From: Aphrocallistes beatrix
Lineage: Eukaryota; Porifera; Hexactinellida; Sceptrulophora; Aphrocallistidae
Assembly (NCBI GenBank): GCA_963281255.1
Contig: OY725488.1
Span: forward strand, 12,125,524-12,189,523
Length of the DNA: 64,000 bases
Reading direction: 5' to 3'
The notes under the pieces are model-generated. The model searched no databases, was not told where the DNA came from, and worked only from the letters and a program-made list of their open reading frames with translations. The translations under genes were made by a program, and so were the position numbers. Position 1 is the stretch's first letter. Each line of letters begins with the position of its first letter. Shown piece by piece: positions 32,201 to 43,183 of the stretch.

Positions 32201-32917
32201 TTTCTATTGCGTCCCACAATATTCAATGCTGCGTCCCGCTTTTATCATGGCTCAGTTGGCCTCTATGCTTACGTTCGAAGTAGGAAAATCGGATTCTACA
32301 AAAGTCAAACTAGATTTCGCAGTAGCGCGCTTACATACATAAATATTGACAGGCAAGATACAGCGTCCACACCATAAGGGCATCTCTCTACAGGAGCTGC
32401 CCTAAAAATGATATTTTTTTGCAGTTGCAGGCTATTTTTGGACTGGGTGGCGGAAAAGCCTTGTAGCGATGGAAGATGGAGCTTGCTATATCTACAACAC
32501 AGCTAAAGATTATGGCAAAAAGTCTACTTGTATTCTCGACATGGAGATGTGCGATGCAGTATATACGTATGAAGATTGTACAAGCAAAAATAAGCCAGCT
32601 GTTCCTCCAAATTCCTCTTCTCATAATGGCTTTGTCATAAGGGTTTTAGGAAAATGGAATTATTTCTTAGCAGACACCCTAAAAGATGCAATGTAAATAA
32701 TTTCTCGTTTTCTTTGTCTCTATTTCGCAAAAAATTCTCATTTTAAGATATTTGTTAACAGACTAATAGTACATATCTAAAACACTAACCGAAAGTCTTA
32801 AATTATTAATTTACAAATAATCTGTCAAAAGTAGGAGTGGGGTACCTGATTGTCCTTTTATTTTATTTTTTTCATTATAGGGAATGGATGGAATTATTAG
32901 AAAATAGCAGGAAGAGA
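29257..32917 (+). CDS. RING-like / TRAF zinc-finger array / coiled-coil / PH protein
   Basis: Exons: 29257-31136 (one frameshift near 30740), 31700-31838, 32425-32692, 32881-32917, all GT-AG. The ATG is at 29263. A RING-like Cys cluster (CTKC ... CETC, residues 71-95) precedes a long array of TRAF-type Cys/His fingers (about 119-485). Residues 173-237 and 338-402 are near-identical, an internal duplication with a 165-residue period. After the frameshift comes a coiled coil (VSAMEIQLQNKQKEHEV). A basic linker exon leads to a PH domain (AGYFWTGWRKSLVAMEDG ... ending EWMELLENSRKR). TRAF-like proteins are cytosolic adaptors or E3 ligases downstream of receptors; a PH domain would add membrane or phosphoinositide binding. 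No MATH domain was seen. Joining the PH exons to the coiled-coil exon rests on matching phases (0, 1, 2, 0). The 3' end is not found; one weak terminal exon candidate lies at 34357-34419. Confidence 0.8.
30725..30783 (+). other. Frameshift within the TRAF-like ORF
   Basis: The main frame runs on to a premature stop at 30772-30774 (KISNLIT). One base over, the sequence QQHEKNFESYHLEI continues the expected His-ligand spacing of the last TRAF finger and enters the coiled coil. A one-base indel around 30735-30750 explains it: assembly error, allelic lesion or pseudogenisation cannot be told apart here. Confidence 0.75.
31863..31915. repeat. GC-rich hairpin repeat fragment
   Basis: AGCGAACACTTCGTGTCTGC followed by GGGGACACCCTTTGGGCGCC. 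It is a diverged head copy in the intron before the PH exon. The sequence TGTCGGTCGACAGAC just downstream (31950) is shared with 41674 and marks another low-copy repeat. Confidence 0.6.
32072..32276. repeat. Low-copy TE-like repeat (CCGTCCCTTT type)
   Basis: The sequence has CTAACCGTCCCTTTTTTTGC followed by several GTCCCG motifs. A partial relative occurs at about 34860-34930 (TCAAGTTGGCATGTATGC versus CTCAGTTGGCCTCTATGC). Termini not defined. Confidence 0.45.
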
Positions 32918-33162
32918 GTAAGTAAAACTAGAATCTACACGAACCAAAAGATTCAACAGGCTGTTGATTACCATTAAATTAGCACTAAATGTGTTTATTT
33001 CTAAAAGGAAATGGTTCCAATATATTAGAGATACCTTAGATTTGAATTCTACGCACCTGAATTACCTATTTTAGAATTTTAAAAAAAATAGTACAATTTG
33101 ATGGTAAATAGCACCATATTGGAATACCTCTGTGCAAATATAGTATATATAGTACAAGGCAC

Positions 33163-33222
33163 TTAGCGCGGCTAGCGAACACTGTGATCGCAGAGTTTTC
33201 CTGCGGGCGCCTGGGAGCATTA
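33163..33222. repeat. GC-rich hairpin repeat fragment
   Basis: TTAGCGCGGCTAGCGAACAC then GCGGGCGCCTGGGAG. It is a head-only copy in the non-genic stretch 32918-35403, which otherwise shows only a TTAA mini-MITE and unsupported short ORFs at 33904, 34195 and 34846. Confidence 0.6.
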
Positions 33223-33455
33223 TGCATGATATCTGATTTGACACGTTTAAATTAATAAACTATGCTATATATTTACAGTATGTTTATCTGTATTATTAAT
33301 TGGTTATTTGATGTTAGTATCTGTTAATTATTACAGGGCTCAGATTAAGAATGTTATAACCATTTGAAAACCTGCATTTATCTTAGCATTTATCTTATTT
33401 AGCACTTTCAAAAGACTGAAGTTTCCAAGTGAGTAGGATTAGTATATTAGTTTAA

Positions 33456-33556
33456 CCGTAGAATGCTGACTAGGGACAGTGTCTCCGATATCGTGGAAGT
33501 CTCCCAGCCATTTTCTATTCAAGTGAAGCCATATAAATGCTCGGCATTCTACACAG
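33456..33556. mobile_element. TTAA-flanked mini-MITE, second copy
   Basis: The 101-bp element starts CCGTAGAATGCTGAC and ends CATTCTACACAG, with TTAA at 33452-33455 and 33557-33560. It is reverse-complementary to 9561-9655 through the TCCCAGCCATTTTCTAT block. Confidence 0.82.
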
Positions 33557-35249
33557 TTAAAGCTATAGAATTCTGAATTCTGAATGAAGTTGAGTATGCA
33601 TAATTAAGATCAATATTACACTTCATAATATCACGTATCGAAATGTCTGTATATTTGTATGGACTTTGAAATGTTGAAGCAAACCCATTACTCAACTAGC
33701 CTCGCTTTTTCAGTTTAATTACTTCATGCAAATCTCTTGAAATATACTTTCACACGATGAGCCTCTTGGAATTTAGTTTCGGAATTTCGGCACCCAAAGT
33801 GATAAAACGTTTACCCAGATGTTGACTAATGATGTTATAATTGTCGAGTCATCCCTAGGCTCTGTCCTGTCCTAGGAGCATCTACTCTGTCAAAAGTTCA
33901 ACTTTGAATCGGTCAATCCAAATATATAACATTGATTTATGTCGAATATTAGTTGGGCATTTATCGCATAAAAATTTTAATTTTGAGGATTTCACTACCG
34001 GTCTTCTGTTTCCAGAAGAACCAAATTATGTATCGCTTCGCTTGCCATCTTTTTCCCATCAAAATTTTCCATTATCGAAAAAGTCATAGCTCTAATAGTT
34101 GAAGATAAAATTCAACAGGAATGAGCTGTTTAATAAATGCTTACTGGAGCTGAACTTTCGGTTTGTCTACCTACATTTTCCTCCATAATTTTAAATGAGT
34201 GGAATTTGTTTACATATAAATACAAATGTCATCGGTGTCTTAAGAACTGTGTTCTGGTCACGAAAAATAAAATATAACAATGGCCGTACCACTTTGGAAG
34301 GACGTGCTACGCCACTGACTGATGATACATCAATAATTCTTTTACTTTCTTATAGTCGTTTAAGATATTTCGAAAATAAAGAGGAAATACGTAGAGTTGT
34401 TCAAGACAAATACTTTTGATGGATGAAGATTTTATTTATAAATATAAATGTGTAAATTTTGATTTATTTTTTACCCGATTTGCTAATACATTTAAATTTT
34501 TTCAATTGCAGTCGAATTGTTGTAAATGATGAATAAATAAATAGATCTAACTACATAGGCTCCGTTATGGTGGTAGAATCATGGCCACAGGCGCCAAATC
34601 CGGCGGAGACAAAAAAATTGGAAATGAGCCCTCCCTAGAAGCCTCAACAATTGGCTAATGGATTCAGCGCCCGTGGCCATGGCCTACATTGCTCTGTTTG
34701 TTTATTCTTTGTATATTTTTTGTTGTATTTGTATATTTTTTGTTGTATTTGTATTTATTTGCTTGATTTACACTTCATATCGGACAATATAATACATGCT
34801 ATGCATCTTTTGATTGCATTTTCATTAAATTAAACTTTCTTTGATATGTTATTATTTAACAGGGGTATGTCCCACAAATTCAACTTCGCCTCCGCTATTA
34901 TCATTGCTCAAGTTGGCATGTATGCTTTTATAGAAAGAACGTACGGTCCATGCTTTTGGGATATTATCCTCAAATCCATGGTTCAATCAATGGATTTTGG
35001 GAATCAATTTTCAAATATTTATATGCTGAAATATCAATTTACAGCTATTCTAACCATCTATAGATCTTATTATTCATTATTTTTGATGCATAAAATTCAA
35101 GTCACAAAAGTAGAAAGAGACAAACTAAAACCAAAATTCTCGCCTTCTTGAAAAGTTCTGCAATCAAATTTTGTTGATGAATTATACTTTGACAAATAGT
35201 AGCTCTAACATCTGATATCTCTTTTTATTTAGAAATAAAGATTATCTTT

Positions 35250-35291
35250 GTCCGCAACCCGCCCAGCGCAAGCAAGCGAAGCGCGCTTGTA
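35250..35291. repeat. GC-rich hairpin repeat fragment
   Basis: TCCGCAACCCGCCCAGCGCA followed by AGCAAGCGAAGCGCGCTTG, the head in reverse orientation, 3' of the bZIP gene at 35404. A similar scrap at 38190-38222 lies in the same place relative to the second bZIP copy. Confidence 0.7.
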
Positions 35292-35403
35292 ATCCATTAA
35301 TAATACAACTAAATGACTTAAACTGATAAGCTTCAGGCGCTAGTAGATTTATCAAAGCAGCTTAGGCAGCTATTAAACTTGTAGCATGTGAGCACAGAGC
35401 GAG

Positions 35404-35790
35404 CTAGCAAAAGAGTGGCGTAGACTTGGGGTGAGGATTGGTGCTTGATATAGCCTTTGGGTTATGACAGGATTGGTTAGTCTCATCTCTATATAACTCT
35501 ATTTCAATTAAGAGTTGTCTCTTTTCTGTTTCAAGGGTTTCTTTCTCTGCAGTTAGATCAGAAATAGTTCTATTGTATTTCTTCCTAGCTGTACCAGCAT
35601 AGACTCTAGACTTTAAGCACCGTCTCCTCTCTCTAATCCTAGACTTCATGAAGTCACAGGCTTTCCGTTTAGAGAGTAGTTGCCTCAGTGATACGATGCT
35701 TGAGTTTACTATGACGTCATCAGATAGGATCAAGTCTGAGTAGGAAGATCCGTTCTTGTAGAACAATCTAGCATTCTGTCCTGTGTTCAT
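35404..35790 (-). CDS. Maf-like bZIP protein, intronless
   Basis: The ORF gives 128 residues. An extended homology-like region (SIVSLRQLLSKRKACDF, 31-47) precedes the basic region RRRCLKSRVYAGTARKKY (55-72). A zipper follows with L79, L86, L93 and Y100 in heptad register. RRRCLKSRVYA matches the Maf-type signature RR(R)TLKNRGYA, where the Tyr is diagnostic. The Asn invariant in almost all bZIPs is Ser61 here, and the usual Cys before Arg is Ala68, so DNA specificity may be changed. Small Maf factors are nuclear dimerising regulators. The single-exon form suggests retroposition or ancestral intron loss. A second copy lies at 38342-38626. Confidence 0.75.
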   Translation of the reverse strand: MNTGQNARLFYKNGSSYSDLILSDDVIVNSSIVSLRQLLSKRKACDFMKSRIRERRRCLKSRVYAGTARKKYNRTISDLTAEKETLETEKRQLLIEIELYRDETNQSCHNPKAISSTNPHPKSTPLFC

Positions 35791-36506
35791 TTCAGATATT
35801 TTAAATTAAAACTTTGACTTCTGTGCCTTCCATACAGCAACAAAAGTATTTATATCAATTCAGTGCAAATATTTATGTGCAAATATTTATATCATGTTAT
35901 CCAAATGTATCTCTTTTTACAAATTATCGAGAATGACCACGGAGTATCCCTCAGGTCTTGCAGAATTATAGACGTACTATACTTTGCATGCGTTGTCGAC
36001 GACAAGTAAAGCTCTGAAATAAGCAATTCGAACAGTTTTGCTAAATAATTTTGGCTTATAAATATATATTAATTATATACTCTATCGTTCAGCTATAGAA
36101 CACTGTTAGGGTCTTTCCGAACGATAATTATTAACTAAAGATATGTTATGTCCTCTAACGTATCACGTCGTACAGATATTGTACAAGATGTCTTGTAATC
36201 AGAATATTGTTTAGATATGATGTAATTGAGTATGATATATTCTACTTTTCTGGGAGATCCATCCAGGTTAGAAGCTCAATATTTACCTCTTCATTACCAA
36301 GCTTAATCAGTATCAATTTAAGCAATCTGTTTCCTTGTCACTAGCTACACCCATCGCCATAATACCTGATGATGAGGACAAAGCAGCATAGATAGATAAA
36401 CTCTAATCCTAGAAACGAATTGGATAATATAAAATACGCTTTTAAAATTATAACTCAGCATTTGTTTGATTGGCATTTCCTTACAGTAATGAATCCACTT
36501 TATCAC

Positions 36507-37244
36507 CAGGTGCGGCGCCAGGTTTGTCGAACAGGGGGGCAGCCAATTTTATCGGGGGGATGTTTTTTCATGCAATCATATCTAAATACAGAGCATTAAC
36601 CACTGTTGCGGTGAATTCTATTAACTTAATTTATTTGCTACGGTTGACTAGGTTCAACCAGACCACTTACTTAAAGTCTGGTGGGTTCGGCCCTGATTTA
36701 ATCATATTCAACCAAATCAAGAATTTGTATCATAATAATTAACAAGTCAGAATACGCGTATGTGATTTGCCTATACAAGTAGTACTATCCTCATCTTTCT
36801 ACATTAATCTGTCGATTACCGATTCTGTCTTGATCTTGTGAAGCTCCTCCCTTTAATTTGTAAAGAGTTGAGTTCAGAGTGTACAAAAACCTCCCAATTT
36901 TACTCGAGAAATCCATAAAACCAAGTACCCTCAAACTTAGTCCTATAATCTTGAAATCTTGCCCCCCACAGGGGGTCAGGATTCAAACCAGGGGGGAAGG
37001 GCAACTCAGGCGTTCAATCTAGGTGCTCAGCCGGCACTTATAAGTGCCAGTCTGCTATCGTCCGAGGAACCAAGGTGCGTGCAGTGTGATTCTATTTTGG
37101 TATTGGGTTGTCATCACCTCTGGAATTACAAGATAAATCCTTGTTTGGGTGCCATATAACTTGTATCGCCTTCAAAAAAGTGCCGGACTGGGAAATCCTA
37201 AATAAACCCATGGGGCAACTGTCCTCCCTCTTTCGCCGCGCCTG
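36507..37244. mobile_element. 738-bp hAT-type non-autonomous element, 8-bp TSD
   Basis: Starts CAGGTGCGGCGCC, ends TCGCCGCGCCTG. TTTATCAC flanks both ends (36499-36506 and 37245-37252). The inside is GC-richer than the surroundings, without a transposase ORF. The AACCAGACCACTT block links it with 5984-6357. It lies between the two bZIP copies. Confidence 0.85.
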
Positions 37245-37495
37245 TTTATCACCATTTACGATGGGAATTTTTGAGAATTTTAGATACCTTTGTTTTGTTA
37301 CAGTAGCTGTTTATTATGCAGATAATTAATAATATTTTCACACATTTTAAATGGATTCATATTTTAAGAAATAAATGACTTAGGTCATGGGTTCTAACCT
37401 CGCTCTAGTCATTTGCATTTTACTTTCAATTGCATTGCTTCGGTAATGTAATCTGAGCCTACACTCTTGCAGAACCTTAGTGAGCTGAAAGCACT

Positions 37496-37936
37496 GTTAC
37501 ATGAAAAAATGCCCCCCCCATGAAAAAATGCCCCCACCATGGATATTCATGTAATATGGGGGGGGGGCAAAATTTAATGGAGTTAGCGTGAAAAATTGCC
37601 CCCCCGTGAAAAAATGCCCCCACCATGGATATTCTAAAGTATGCCAATGCTTATACAAAACATTTTGAATGCTATTTGGCTTCTATTCGTTTACTAAAGC
37701 ATTGCAAATCAACAAACTAGTCGTGTGAAGTAATAACAATGACTTTCATAAATGTATCGTATATAAATAGTATCAGCAATATTTAGTGTTAAACTCAAGA
37801 ATATCCATGGTGGGGGCATTTTTTCACGGGGGGGCAATTTTTCACGCTAACTCCATTAAATTTTGCCCCCCCCATATTACATGAATATCCATGGTGGGGG
37901 CATTTTTTCACGGGGGGGGCATTTTTTCATGCAACA
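37496..37936. mobile_element. Foldback element with G/C-run arms
   Basis: Inverted arms each carry two ATGAAAAAATGCCCCC-type boxes and ACCATGGATATTC. GCACT occurs just outside both ends (37491-37495, 37937-37941), possibly a 5-bp duplication. The centre (about 37630-37800) also occurs inverted at 53700-53906, so it is a dispersed family. Confidence 0.75.
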
Positions 37937-38341
37937 GCACTAAGGATGTCATCTCGTTTAAAGGTAAAGTTAGGTCAGGTGCTATCTTTCTTGCCTACTG
38001 TTAGCCGAGTTTTTCTCTGTAACACTCTATCATATGCATACACACATGCTGCATACAATACAGTCAGCAACTATCAGTAGGTTTAGCACCTCACCCAGAT
38101 TGTAAACCCCTAGAGGACATATTAGCATGGATTCGGGGGGTATATAAATCTATAAACTTGAACATTTAACTTTTTTAACGAAGAGTCAATAGGCAGCGAA
38201 GCTTTAGCAAGCGAAGCGGCACTTTTAATTCATTCATTCATTGAAATAAACATAAATTTATAAAATGCATCATTAGCTGGCTGGATTGTGTTTGCATAAA
38301 TATTATTGATTTCTTCTGGGTTTTGGGTTAGAGTATAAAGG

Positions 38342-38626
38342 CTATGGATGGCGTCTCTTTTCTGCTTCAAGGTTTTCTTTCTCTGCAGTTAGATCAGAAA
38401 TAGTTCTATTGTATTTCTTCCTAGCTGTACCAGCATAGACTCTAGACTTTAAGCACCGTCTCCTCTCTCTAATCCTAGACTTCATGAAGTCACAGGCTTT
38501 CTGTTTAGAGAGTAGTTGCCTCAGTGATACGATGCTTGAGTTTACTATGACGTCATCAGATAGGATCAAGTCTGAGTAGGAAGATCCGTTCTTGTAGAAC
38601 AATCTAGCATTCTGTCCTGTGTTCAT
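38342..38626 (-). pseudogene. Maf-like bZIP, second copy, truncated in the zipper
   Basis: The first 88 residues are nearly identical to the gene at 35404-35790, including the Ser-for-Asn basic region. Homology stops abruptly after AEKENLEAEKRR, where unrelated sequence brings a stop (94 residues), so only two zipper leucines remain. The upstream flank is also duplicated for several hundred bp (AACAAAAGTATTTATAT, TTATCGAGAAT, GCATGCGTTG). It may be a dead copy, or could encode a zipper-less product. Confidence 0.72.
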
Positions 38627-39558
38627 TTCAGATTATTTAAATTTGAATTTTTTATGTTTTCGATAAAACAACAAAAGTATTTATATTAGTTTCGTGTAAA
38701 TATTTATATTTTTGGTCCAAAATAAATTCATTTTATCGAGAATAGGGACTGAATATACCTGCATTTTTGCAGAGTACAACCATAAGTTAGGCATGCGTTG
38801 GCTTACGATGGGTAAAATACTAATTAAAAATCGAACATATCTTGCTAGCTAATTTTGCCTTAGGAATAATTACGATTATGTATCCTTGTTCAGTTAACGA
38901 GGAACTGCTAGGACAGTATTCCATTAGTAATAGTATATCTCAATTGGGATATCAAATGAACACTCATACGTTGTAATGCAGTATTATGTTGCACAAGATC
39001 TGTAATCAGATTCTTTTTAAATATGAGGTACTTGAATATGTGTATTCTGTTATTCTACTAGAACACCAGCCACTACAGCTCTACGCCTCAGGTGAAATGA
39101 AATCGAAAGTGCATCAGTGGAAATTATCAATGTGGACATTTTAAATTGCAAAATATAGAACCCAGACGCTAATTAGTCTGACATCTGGATATTTAGAGAT
39201 GCTTATAATCTTGGCTGCAATTCATAATTAATAAAGGATTCATTGGAGTCGTGCCATTATATTATGTACTTCACTTATACTGATGTATTTCAATTGTCAA
39301 CAGAGATATTGTTTTAATGTTATTCGGCTTAGAATCCATCATTGACATAAAATGCTCATTGTAACTGTAGAATTATTCAATAAGAATGATATCATTTGTG
39401 CTTTTTTTGAAAACATAGAGAACATTATTAAAAAGCTGAAGATTGGAATCATTTCCCCGAGAGGGCGATATAGCAAGATGCAAATCTTACGATAAATAAA
39501 TCTCTTGTGAAGGCGGTTATACAAATCCATTGCGAAACCAGTCGTCCAAAGCATAATA

Positions 39559-39600
39559 CAGTACACCCTTGCTAATTCGAACACTTCATTCTTACAATCC
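39559..39600. mobile_element. Single end of a TA-type element
   Basis: TA is followed by CAGTACACCCTTGCTAATTC, the same style as the pogo-like MITE ends in this window. No partner end was found. A minus-strand frame around 39830-39940 (NDHYSTTFNELLDDTEETN) could be a scrap of transposase tail, but I could not identify it. 38640-40600 has nothing else supportable. Confidence 0.4.
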
Positions 39601-40639
39601 GAATACCCAAAATTTAATATTATTTGCCTTTATGGTTTAGACAACGTTTATCTTTACTATTAAAACTCGATTTTTTGTGTATGTATCTAATATCTTTAAT
39701 ATTCTAACAATACAAATTTATTATAGTTACCTAATCGGAACAAATTCATTGCCAATCAATGATTCGAAATGGATACATCTAATGACGTTTCTTCTATGTT
39801 TTCTGGAATTGAAAAGTCAGGATTAGTAGGTTATTATCTAAATTAGATACATTTGTTTCTTCTGTATCATCGAGTAACTCATTGAATGTTGTTGAATAAT
39901 GGTCATTACGTTCATTTTAATTTGTAGACATTTTGGTTTGTCGACGTTATGACCTGCGCCCCTTGACACGTTTGGGTATTGCTGCATGCTGTGGGAGTAA
40001 TATTTTCGACCTGAATTTTTAGGTATCGTCTTTAAAATAATATGTCTAATTCAAAAGAAAATCATTTAATCAGTTGAAAATATCTGACAAATACATATGC
40101 TATAATTTTCATTTATATCCAATACATAATTGTTTGAATGGTGAACTTTGCCAGATAATAGGCAGCTGCAAAGGCAAATCTCTCTGCTTCTCATCTTTGT
40201 TCCTATACTGCCAGGTGCTGGTCATGTTCAGATTACTTAGGACTTTCTCTCTTAGTCTTTTCCTAGAAAAGTAAAAATTAAGTGAAAGAACTGAATGACG
40301 TGAATCTGGCGTAAACTTTGTGTTCATCATCAGCATAGCTGAGTGAGGATGAGTACTTTAATAATTATAAAAATATACTTGTAAACTGAATAATTATTCC
40401 TTACTATTCAAACATTGAAACTCCAAATGCCTTGGATTGATTATCTGATTGTATATTTGTAATCAAGAATCAGTCTCCACGAAATAACTCAGCAGATCCA
40501 AACGTGTACTCTAAAAGAGGTAAATATAAAATATATAAATAAATATAATAGAAATAAATACATACAACAACAACAACACACAAAATATATATAAAACTTT
40601 ATACAACTAAATACAGTATTATTTTATCACCACAAAGTC

Positions 40640-40765
40640 ATGGATGCAAAAAGACCTACTACAGATAAAGAACTCGAATCTGACGAAAAACGTAAAGAAC
40701 TCGAATCTGACGAAGAACGTGAAAAGTTGGTCTATTCAAATTTAGTAGGAGGACACTCCCACTGA
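40640..40765 (+). CDS. Small charged ORF with a duplicated 9-residue unit
   Basis: A 41-residue ORF from an AGTCATGG start. It contains KELESDEKR followed directly by KELESDEER, a 27-nt tandem duplication. It is highly acidic and basic, with no family recognised. It lies a few hundred bases before a LINE 3' end and may be chance. Confidence 0.25.
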   Translation: MDAKRPTTDKELESDEKRKELESDEEREKLVYSNLVGGHSH

Positions 40766-40944
40766 GCTATGACACAAGAAAAGACGAATTCGACAAAACG
40801 ATGGAAGTAGGCATTCAATTCTGTCCGCCGTTAGAACCAGCTTCGACACCTATCAATATTATTTCATCAAATACGGCAACGACAATAAAATCTCTATAAA
40901 ATCCTCTAAAACCCTTTGAAATTGTTATTTCTCTGTTGCTGATC

Positions 40945-41220
40945 CTGTCGAGTGGAGTCGCGTCACTCCCAAGATCAGAAAATCGCTATCTCTAGATAGC
41001 TTTAAAAAGTGCCTGAAGACTCATCTCTTCTCGATAGCATTCGAAGCACACACACGCACAAACTTTGAAAAATGGCACTGTACCCCCCCCCCCACAGGGC
41101 ACTGAAAATGTCTCAAATCACTTTCAAAATCAATCAAACATACAAGACACAACTGTCTTGTACAGCGAATTTGAACATATTTGCATGGAATTTTCGTTAA
41201 TAAATGTATTTTATTATTAT
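40945..41220 (+). mobile_element. Non-LTR retrotransposon (LINE) 3' end
   Basis: The frame reads WSRVTPKIRKSLSLDSFKKC then LKTHLFSIAF, matching the motif that ends reverse transcriptases of CR1/L2/Jockey-like LINEs (lR...sl..FKk.LKThLF). After a stop the element ends AATAAATGTATTTTATTATT with short TTA repeats, typical of a LINE tail. The 5' part is absent; an 11-C run at about 41085 lies inside. Confidence 0.72.
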
Positions 41221-41368
41221 TATTACTACGATGGTGATTTGTAACACAAGCTAATAATTATTGTAAAAGAATCATATTGAGTCCACAATCTGATGAAGAG
41301 ATTGCAAATTTAAAATCAAACGAGGATTTACAGTTTGAATCCACCTCTCTTGAAGGTTGAACGTATTA

Positions 41369-41453
41369 CAGTCAGGGTCGCTTATTATGAACCACCAGGG
41401 GACCCAAAAAATTGTTCATAATAGAGATACTTCATATTAAGCGACCCTGACTG
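41369..41453. mobile_element. Family C MITE, 85-bp internal deletion form
   Basis: Both ends are kept (CAGTCAGGGTCGCTTATTAT / TTAAGCGACCCTGACTG) with TA outside, but about half the interior is lost. It is the shortest member in the window. Confidence 0.87.
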
Positions 41454-42226
41454 TATTATTTTGGTATGTAAATTATTATGGTGGCTGAATAGTTTCATCT
41501 AGGGGTGGTCCCGGGAGGCGCGGGTTTGTCCTGTGACCCGATTTTATTGGACCGACCTAAGCCAAATCATAGCAAGGCCCCAGAATTGTTCCTTCGGTCC
41601 CGCCTCACCCTGGGCTTGGTCAATTCCTGCGACCGCTCCTGGTTTCATCAGGGAAGAACATAAATAAAAATGTCGGTCGACAGACCGATAGTGCAGCTCC
41701 CGGAAGTGACTCGAAGGAACATGAAATACGAATATCAGAATACATCGGCAAATACTCATTTTAGGAATTCACAAGTGCGAAATTTGGAATCTACATATTA
41801 AAATATCTTATATAAGCTGTTGAGAACTCGATTTTAGCTCAAAATAAGAATTTTACAGAAGGTGTGAAAATATCAAAGTTGACTAATTCACGAATTAATG
41901 AATAATTCGAATAATTCATAATACACAAGACTGAGAAGAATTATTCAAAATTGAAAGTTTATTACAAAGAAATATCATGAATTACTTGAATTACTAATAA
42001 ATGAATTATTCGAATAACTCATAATTCAGGATTCTGAATCATTGGAATGATTCATAATTCCTGAATTTTGAATTCAATTAATAGGCTTAAGTTTAGCGCA
42101 CTCCGTCAATAATTAGCCAGGATACCATTAATATATCAAGGATATATGCATAATTATACTTAAAATTATACTTTCAATATATCTGGACTCTTTTCTCAAT
42201 TTTCACGAAATGTAAGTACATCTATT

Positions 42227-42461
42227 CAGTGGCGGATTTAGGAGTGTGCGACCGCACAGGCCCCCACATTTTCGGGCCCCCCACAAATTGACATAAATTA
42301 TATGTACTTGTTTTTCTAATGAAATACTCCCACTAATATGAATATTGTATGCAGCAAATCTCATTTTTCATTTCCATTTCAAAATATTAATAAAATTATA
42401 ATTATAATTTTTTTTAAAAAATTTAGATGCCAGGGCCCCCACATTCCTAAATCCGGCACTA
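42227..42461. mobile_element. hAT-type MITE, 8-bp TSD
   Basis: The 235-bp element starts CAGTGGCGGATTTAGG and ends CCTAAATCCGGCACTA. CATCTATT flanks both sides (42219-42226, 42462-42469). Ends carry GGGCCCCCCAC-like blocks; the centre is AT-rich. 41454-42226 holds a shared repeat (TGTCGGTCGACAGAC, 41674) and AATTATTCGAATAATTC simple-repeat-like sequence but no gene. Confidence 0.87.
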
Positions 42462-42778
42462 CATCTATTTCATTTTTGTAAATAATCAATACAGAGATTA
42501 TTCTCGTTATGGCGTATATAGTGTTAATTAATATATATTATTTTTGAATGATTAACTTAAACCTATGCAAGATATTAATTTAATACATAATTATTTACTA
42601 CAAGTAGAAACGGCAATAATGGGCAGAAATGAGTACACATTATATCAAACTGCAAACAATTGGCCTTAGAAAACTTATGGATGCACTGAACTTAATTATA
42701 GAAATATATCAGAATGAGGGCATTGCAAAAATAATATCAGGTTCCATATGATAATTGATTTAAATAAATTATTTGGTA

Positions 42779-42830
42779 AACTCTGCGGACACACAGCGTC
42801 CGCAAGGCGCGCAGCGCAAGCAAGTAAAAT
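42779..42830. repeat. GC-rich hairpin repeat fragment
   Basis: TCTGCGGACACACAGCGTCC, then GCAAGGCGCGCAGCGCAAGC. A head-only copy in reverse. Confidence 0.65.
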
Positions 42831-43183
42831 GATAATTATTTTGTAACATATCTCAACAGCTATCAGCTTTCTCAGAATATGGCTTTCCACTACAGTCAGT
42901 AGAAAGCAGTATAATGTAAGGAAAGGTTGCTACCTACAGTAAATGGTGGATGTCGATCACCTAGTCCTCTGAATGTCAAAGTGAAGCATTCAACCAAGAG
43001 CAAGAGTGAAGGGAGTAAATTATTTAAATTTGTCAAAGTTCGTCAGATAGATGTGGTCTTTGTAGCCAGATCCTTACACTTAATATCATCTCTCTATCTT
43101 AAAAAAGACCAACCACAAGTCAAGGATAGATGACAAGTGAACTTGAGTTGTGCTGCTAACGAACACTTTTTGTTTGTTTTTTA

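Noticed and set aside
33904-35151. Short plus-strand ORFs at 33904, 34195 and 34846
   Set aside because: No motif, no splice context and AT-rich composition; the last overlaps a low-copy repeat.
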